A DNA stretch of 7,800 nucleotides from Kiritimatiellia bacterium (GTDB taxonomy: Bacteria > Verrucomicrobiota > Kiritimatiellia > UBA8416 > JAIOPI01): the NCBI GenBank assembly GCA_028822745.1, contig JAPKCZ010000080.1, positions 1 to 7,800 of the forward strand, in the 5' to 3' direction. The position numbers were made by a program, and so were the translations under genes. Positions 5,410-7,800 of this stretch are shown piece by piece (positions within the stretch are counted from its first letter, which is position 1; each line of letters opens with the position of its first letter). The notes under the pieces are model-generated. The model worked only from the letters and a program-made list of their open reading frames with translations, searched no databases and was not told where the DNA came from.

Positions 5410-7254
5410 ATGTATACGCTTCGTAATAGTCGATCCATGGTCATGCTACTTGCTCTGGGGGCGGCTCTCGCTGCCCGCGCGGCTGTTGAGCCGCGCCCCA
5501 ATATTCTCTGGATTGTGTCGGAGGACAATAATATCCAGTGGGTGGGTTGCTACGGCAATCCTAATGCCGATACCCCACGCATTGACGCGCTGGCGGCCGA
5601 GGGCTTTCGTTATACGCACTGCTTTGCGAATACGCCGGTCTGTGCGCCTCAGCGCAGCACGTGGATTACGGGCGTTCATGCCATTTCGAGCGGCACGCAT
5701 CCAATGCGTAGTCGCTATGCCATTCCGCATGATCGAATTCCGTACTACCCGGATCAACTGCGCGCGGCTGGGTATAGGAGCCTCAATCCGGGCAAGACGG
5801 ACTACAATATTGGCGGTCGCTCGGACAAAGGCGCGTGGGATGCAGGCAGAGTTGATTTCGAAAAATTAAAGAAACAGCAGCCGTTTTTTGCTGTCGTCAA
5901 TATCGCGGACTCCCATGAAAGCCGCGCCCACGGCGATGTTGAAAAGACGAAACACGATCCGGGGAAAGTTAAGCTGGCGCCGTACCACCCTGATTTACCT
6001 GAAATCCGCAAAAATTACGCGAAGTACCAGGACGCGGTTAAGCGCATGGATGGCAAGGTAGGCGACACGCTGGACAAGCTGGCGAAAGCGGGTCTCGATT
6101 CTAATACGATCGTTATTTATAACTCCGACCACGGCGGCGTGATGGCACGCAGCAAGCGCTTTCTCGTAGATACCGGCCTGCATTGTCCACTCGTTGTACG
6201 GATTCCTGAAACATTCAGTGAGCTGTATCCTGCGGAGAAGCCGGGCGACAGCGTCGGTCGCATTGTTAGTTTTATAGACATGCCCAAGACCTGGCTGGCC
6301 CTGGCGGGGGCCGAGACTCCTGAGGTGATGCAGGGTAAGATTTTTCTGGGGCCGCAAGCCGAATCTGCACGTAAGGCCCACTATGCCTTTCGAGGGCGTA
6401 TGGACGAGCGCTGTGATAATTCGCGGGCCGTTCGTGATCAACGCTATCTCTATATTCGCAACTTTATGCCGTTCGTGCCGCGAGGTCAGAAGCTTGCGTA
6501 TCTTTGGAAAGCGCGTGCGACGCAGGTCTGGGATGGGCATCATCGCGCGGGAAAAACAGATGCCGTGAGCGGGCGCTTCTTTACCAATAAGCCGGTCGAA
6601 GAGCTCTACGACACCCTTGTGGATCCGTATTCGATTCACAATCTCGCCGAAAGTCGTGAGCATGAGGCTGTCTTGCAGCGGATGCGTGCTCAGCTGCGTG
6701 ATTGGCAGCTGTCGATACGTGATGCGGGCCTTTTGCCCGAAGCGGAAATGGTGAAGCGGGCTAGCGTTTCGAAGATGACCATCTATGATATGGTTCGCGA
6801 CGATACTGTCTATCCGCTCAAAGCGCTGCTGGCTGCATCCGATCTTGCTCTGCAGAAATCGCCACAGAACCGCAAGGCGCTCGAGGCGCTTCTTGATCAT
6901 TCCGACAGTGGTCTACGCTACTGGGGCTGCGTAGGGCTCTTCCTGCTGGGGGAGGGAGGCATTGACGCCGAACCCGCTCTGCGCAAAGCTCTCGATGATG
7001 ACAGCCATGACGTTGTTGCCATGGCTGCTTGGGCGCTGTTTAATCTGGGCCACAAGGGCATCGCACGGAAGACACTGAACGACCTGCTTGAAAAGCATAG
7101 TTATGCGTCCTTGAAAGTCGCCAACGTCATCGATGCGATCGGTGAAGGTTTTGGGGATTATCAGGCGGCGCTAGCCCATTGCAAGCCTACGGCTGAGCCC
7201 GCGCTCGGCTACCTTAGCCGTTTCCAGAACCGTATCCCAAAAGCGGGTAAATAG
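5410..7254 (+). CDS. Exported type I sulfatase with C-terminal HEAT-like repeats
   Basis: This 614-residue protein would hydrolyse sulfate esters or sulfamates, most likely on a polysaccharide, outside the cytoplasm. Residues 1-24 form a signal peptide ending in AARA. The catalytic domain begins PRPNILWIVSEDN, with metal ligand candidates Glu38-Asp39. Cys78 in CAPQR fits the C-x-P-x-R motif whose Cys is converted to formylglycine. Further expected residues are Lys129 (PGKTDYN), His169 (DSHES) and Asp240-His241 (SDHGG). The SGTHPMRSR segment after the active site recalls the heparan-N-sulfatase-like sulfatases of PVC bacteria; this is a family resemblance, not a substrate call. From about residue 468 to 580 the chain turns helical with HEAT-like repeats (PLKALLAASDLAL, RYWGCVGLFLLG, VVAMAAWALFNLG). 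The start lacks a good Shine-Dalgarno; Met10 (5437) is an alternative within the signal peptide. No maturation enzyme (FGE or anSME) gene is in view. Confidence 0.9.
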   Translation: MYTLRNSRSMVMLLALGAALAARAAVEPRPNILWIVSEDNNIQWVGCYGNPNADTPRIDALAAEGFRYTHCFANTPVCAPQRSTWITGVHAISSGTHPMRSRYAIPHDRIPYYPDQLRAAGYRSLNPGKTDYNIGGRSDKGAWDAGRVDFEKLKKQQPFFAVVNIADSHESRAHGDVEKTKHDPGKVKLAPYHPDLPEIRKNYAKYQDAVKRMDGKVGDTLDKLAKAGLDSNTIVIYNSDHGGVMARSKRFLVDTGLHCPLVVRIPETFSELYPAEKPGDSVGRIVSFIDMPKTWLALAGAETPEVMQGKIFLGPQAESARKAHYAFRGRMDERCDNSRAVRDQRYLYIRNFMPFVPRGQKLAYLWKARATQVWDGHHRAGKTDAVSGRFFTNKPVEELYDTLVDPYSIHNLAESREHEAVLQRMRAQLRDWQLSIRDAGLLPEAEMVKRASVSKMTIYDMVRDDTVYPLKALLAASDLALQKSPQNRKALEALLDHSDSGLRYWGCVGLFLLGEGGIDAEPALRKALDDDSHDVVAMAAWALFNLGHKGIARKTLNDLLEKHSYASLKVANVIDAIGEGFGDYQAALAHCKPTAEPALGYLSRFQNRIPKAGK

Positions 7255-7301
7255 AGCGTTCGGCCCTCGCGCTTCAACGGCTCTTTCTCGGCGGCAACGC
7301 T
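7255..7301. terminator. Inverted repeat between convergent genes, possible bidirectional terminator
   Basis: AGCGTT at 7255-7260, starting directly after the sulfatase stop, is complementary to AACGCT at 7296-7301, six bases before the stop of the facing DUF1080 gene. The 35-nt interior is GC-rich and could fold further, but I find no clean continuous stem and no strong T-tract. The location is right for a shared terminator; the structure is weak evidence. Confidence 0.25.
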
Positions 7302-7306
7302 TTGGG

Positions 7307-7800
7307 CTAGGGCAGTACTTTTACTTTGACGTTACGGTAATGGACGATGCTGTTGGGGTCGTGGCCCTGGATGGCAAATGTGCCGTGCGAGATATAGCGA
7401 CCCGGTTTACCATCGTTCTTCTTGTCTGCCGGTTCCGTGTAGCTCGTCATGGTTTTTCCGTTAATCTTGCTTTCGATGGATTTACCTTTGACGATGATTT
7501 CAAAGTGGAACCACTCATCGTCGTTGACCGGCGCTTTGAAGTTGTCTTTGATGCCGTACAGACCCGCGGTTTTCTTGGGGTCAGAGTGCGTGTTGTTGAC
7601 CTGAAACTCGTAGCCAGCCGCTGGCCAGCCGTTCTGCTGGTAAGCCGTGTGGAAATAGAGGCCGCTGTTGGCTTTGGGTTTGGTCAGCACGTCAGCCGAC
7701 AGATGAAAGTTGATGAAGTCTGCGTTGTTGACGTCGCCTGCGTAAAACAGGTGGCTGCGTTTGCCGTGAACAATCAGGATGCCGTCTTCTGCCGTGAACG
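7307..7800 (-). CDS. DUF1080 (3-keto-disaccharide hydrolase domain) protein, C-terminal part
   Basis: The visible 163 C-terminal residues match DUF1080, a concanavalin-like beta-sandwich domain common in PVC bacteria; some members have been linked to 3-keto-glycoside hydrolysis. Family hallmarks are EDGILIVHGKRSHLFY, FINFHLSADV, the SGLYFHT strand, GYEFQVNNTH, KTAGLYGI, DEWFHFEIIVKGK, INGKTMTSYTEP and the closing GTFAIQGHDPNS...YRNVKVKVLP. The reading frame stays open to the right edge, so the start and any signal peptide lie outside the window. A GTG at 7690 lies in mid-domain and is not a credible start. The stop codon is TAG at 7309-7307. The gene converges on the sulfatase with a 52-bp gap. 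A role in polysaccharide or oligosaccharide breakdown, in the periplasm or outside the cell, is likely; the substrate cannot be read from sequence. Confidence 0.88.
   Translation of the reverse strand, partial: FTAEDGILIVHGKRSHLFYAGDVNNADFINFHLSADVLTKPKANSGLYFHTAYQQNGWPAAGYEFQVNNTHSDPKKTAGLYGIKDNFKAPVNDDEWFHFEIIVKGKSIESKINGKTMTSYTEPADKKNDGKPGRYISHGTFAIQGHDPNSIVHYRNVKVKVLP

Noticed and set aside
5300..5869. 189-codon plus-strand frame overlapping the sulfatase start
   Set aside because: The product is rich in Arg, Ala and Ile with no domain pattern, and it conflicts with the sulfatase signal peptide and active site in another frame.
5995..6900. 301-codon open frame on the minus strand inside the sulfatase gene
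   Set aside because: It is antisense to a well-supported sulfatase, and its translation shows no recognisable family or signal; GC-rich coding DNA often leaves such open frames.

Overview
The window looks like part of a chromosome from a bacterium of the PVC group (Planctomycetota, Verrucomicrobiota, Kiritimatiellota or Lentisphaerota). The hints are an exported sulfatase with a HEAT-like tail, a DUF1080 (3-keto-disaccharide hydrolase domain) protein, a DUF4432 sugar-epimerase-like protein and a small exported esterase-like hydrolase side by side, in moderately GC-rich DNA. This placement is inferred from gene content; no rRNA or other taxonomic marker is present.

Positions 1-2930 are a compact housekeeping block on the + strand: fabF (fatty acid elongation), a GreA-like transcription factor paralogue, and mutY (removal of adenine opposite 8-oxoguanine). 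The gaps are 27 bp and 1 bp, so the three are probably one transcription unit, with mutY coupled to the gene before it. A perfect 11-bp stem-loop lies ahead of fabF.

Positions 2931-7800 are an accessory, carbohydrate-oriented block. It holds an exported alpha/beta hydrolase (+), a DUF4432 protein (-), a short broken remnant of a shikimate-dehydrogenase-like gene (-), a 0.2-kb divergent control region with an interrupted palindrome, an exported sulfatase (+), and the 3' part of a DUF1080 gene (-) that runs off the right edge. The sulfatase, esterase-like hydrolase, DUF1080 and DUF4432 proteins would suit breakdown of sulfated or esterified polysaccharide and processing of the released sugars. 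That joint role is inferred from family and proximity only.

The most unusual item is the remnant at 5028-5205 (-). It reads as the beginning of a shikimate/quinate dehydrogenase, is knocked out of frame by a run of eight A, and ends in a TGA that overlaps the ATG of the DUF4432 gene. I see no CRISPR array, tRNA, rRNA, insertion sequence or phage gene, and no clearly undescribed multi-gene system.
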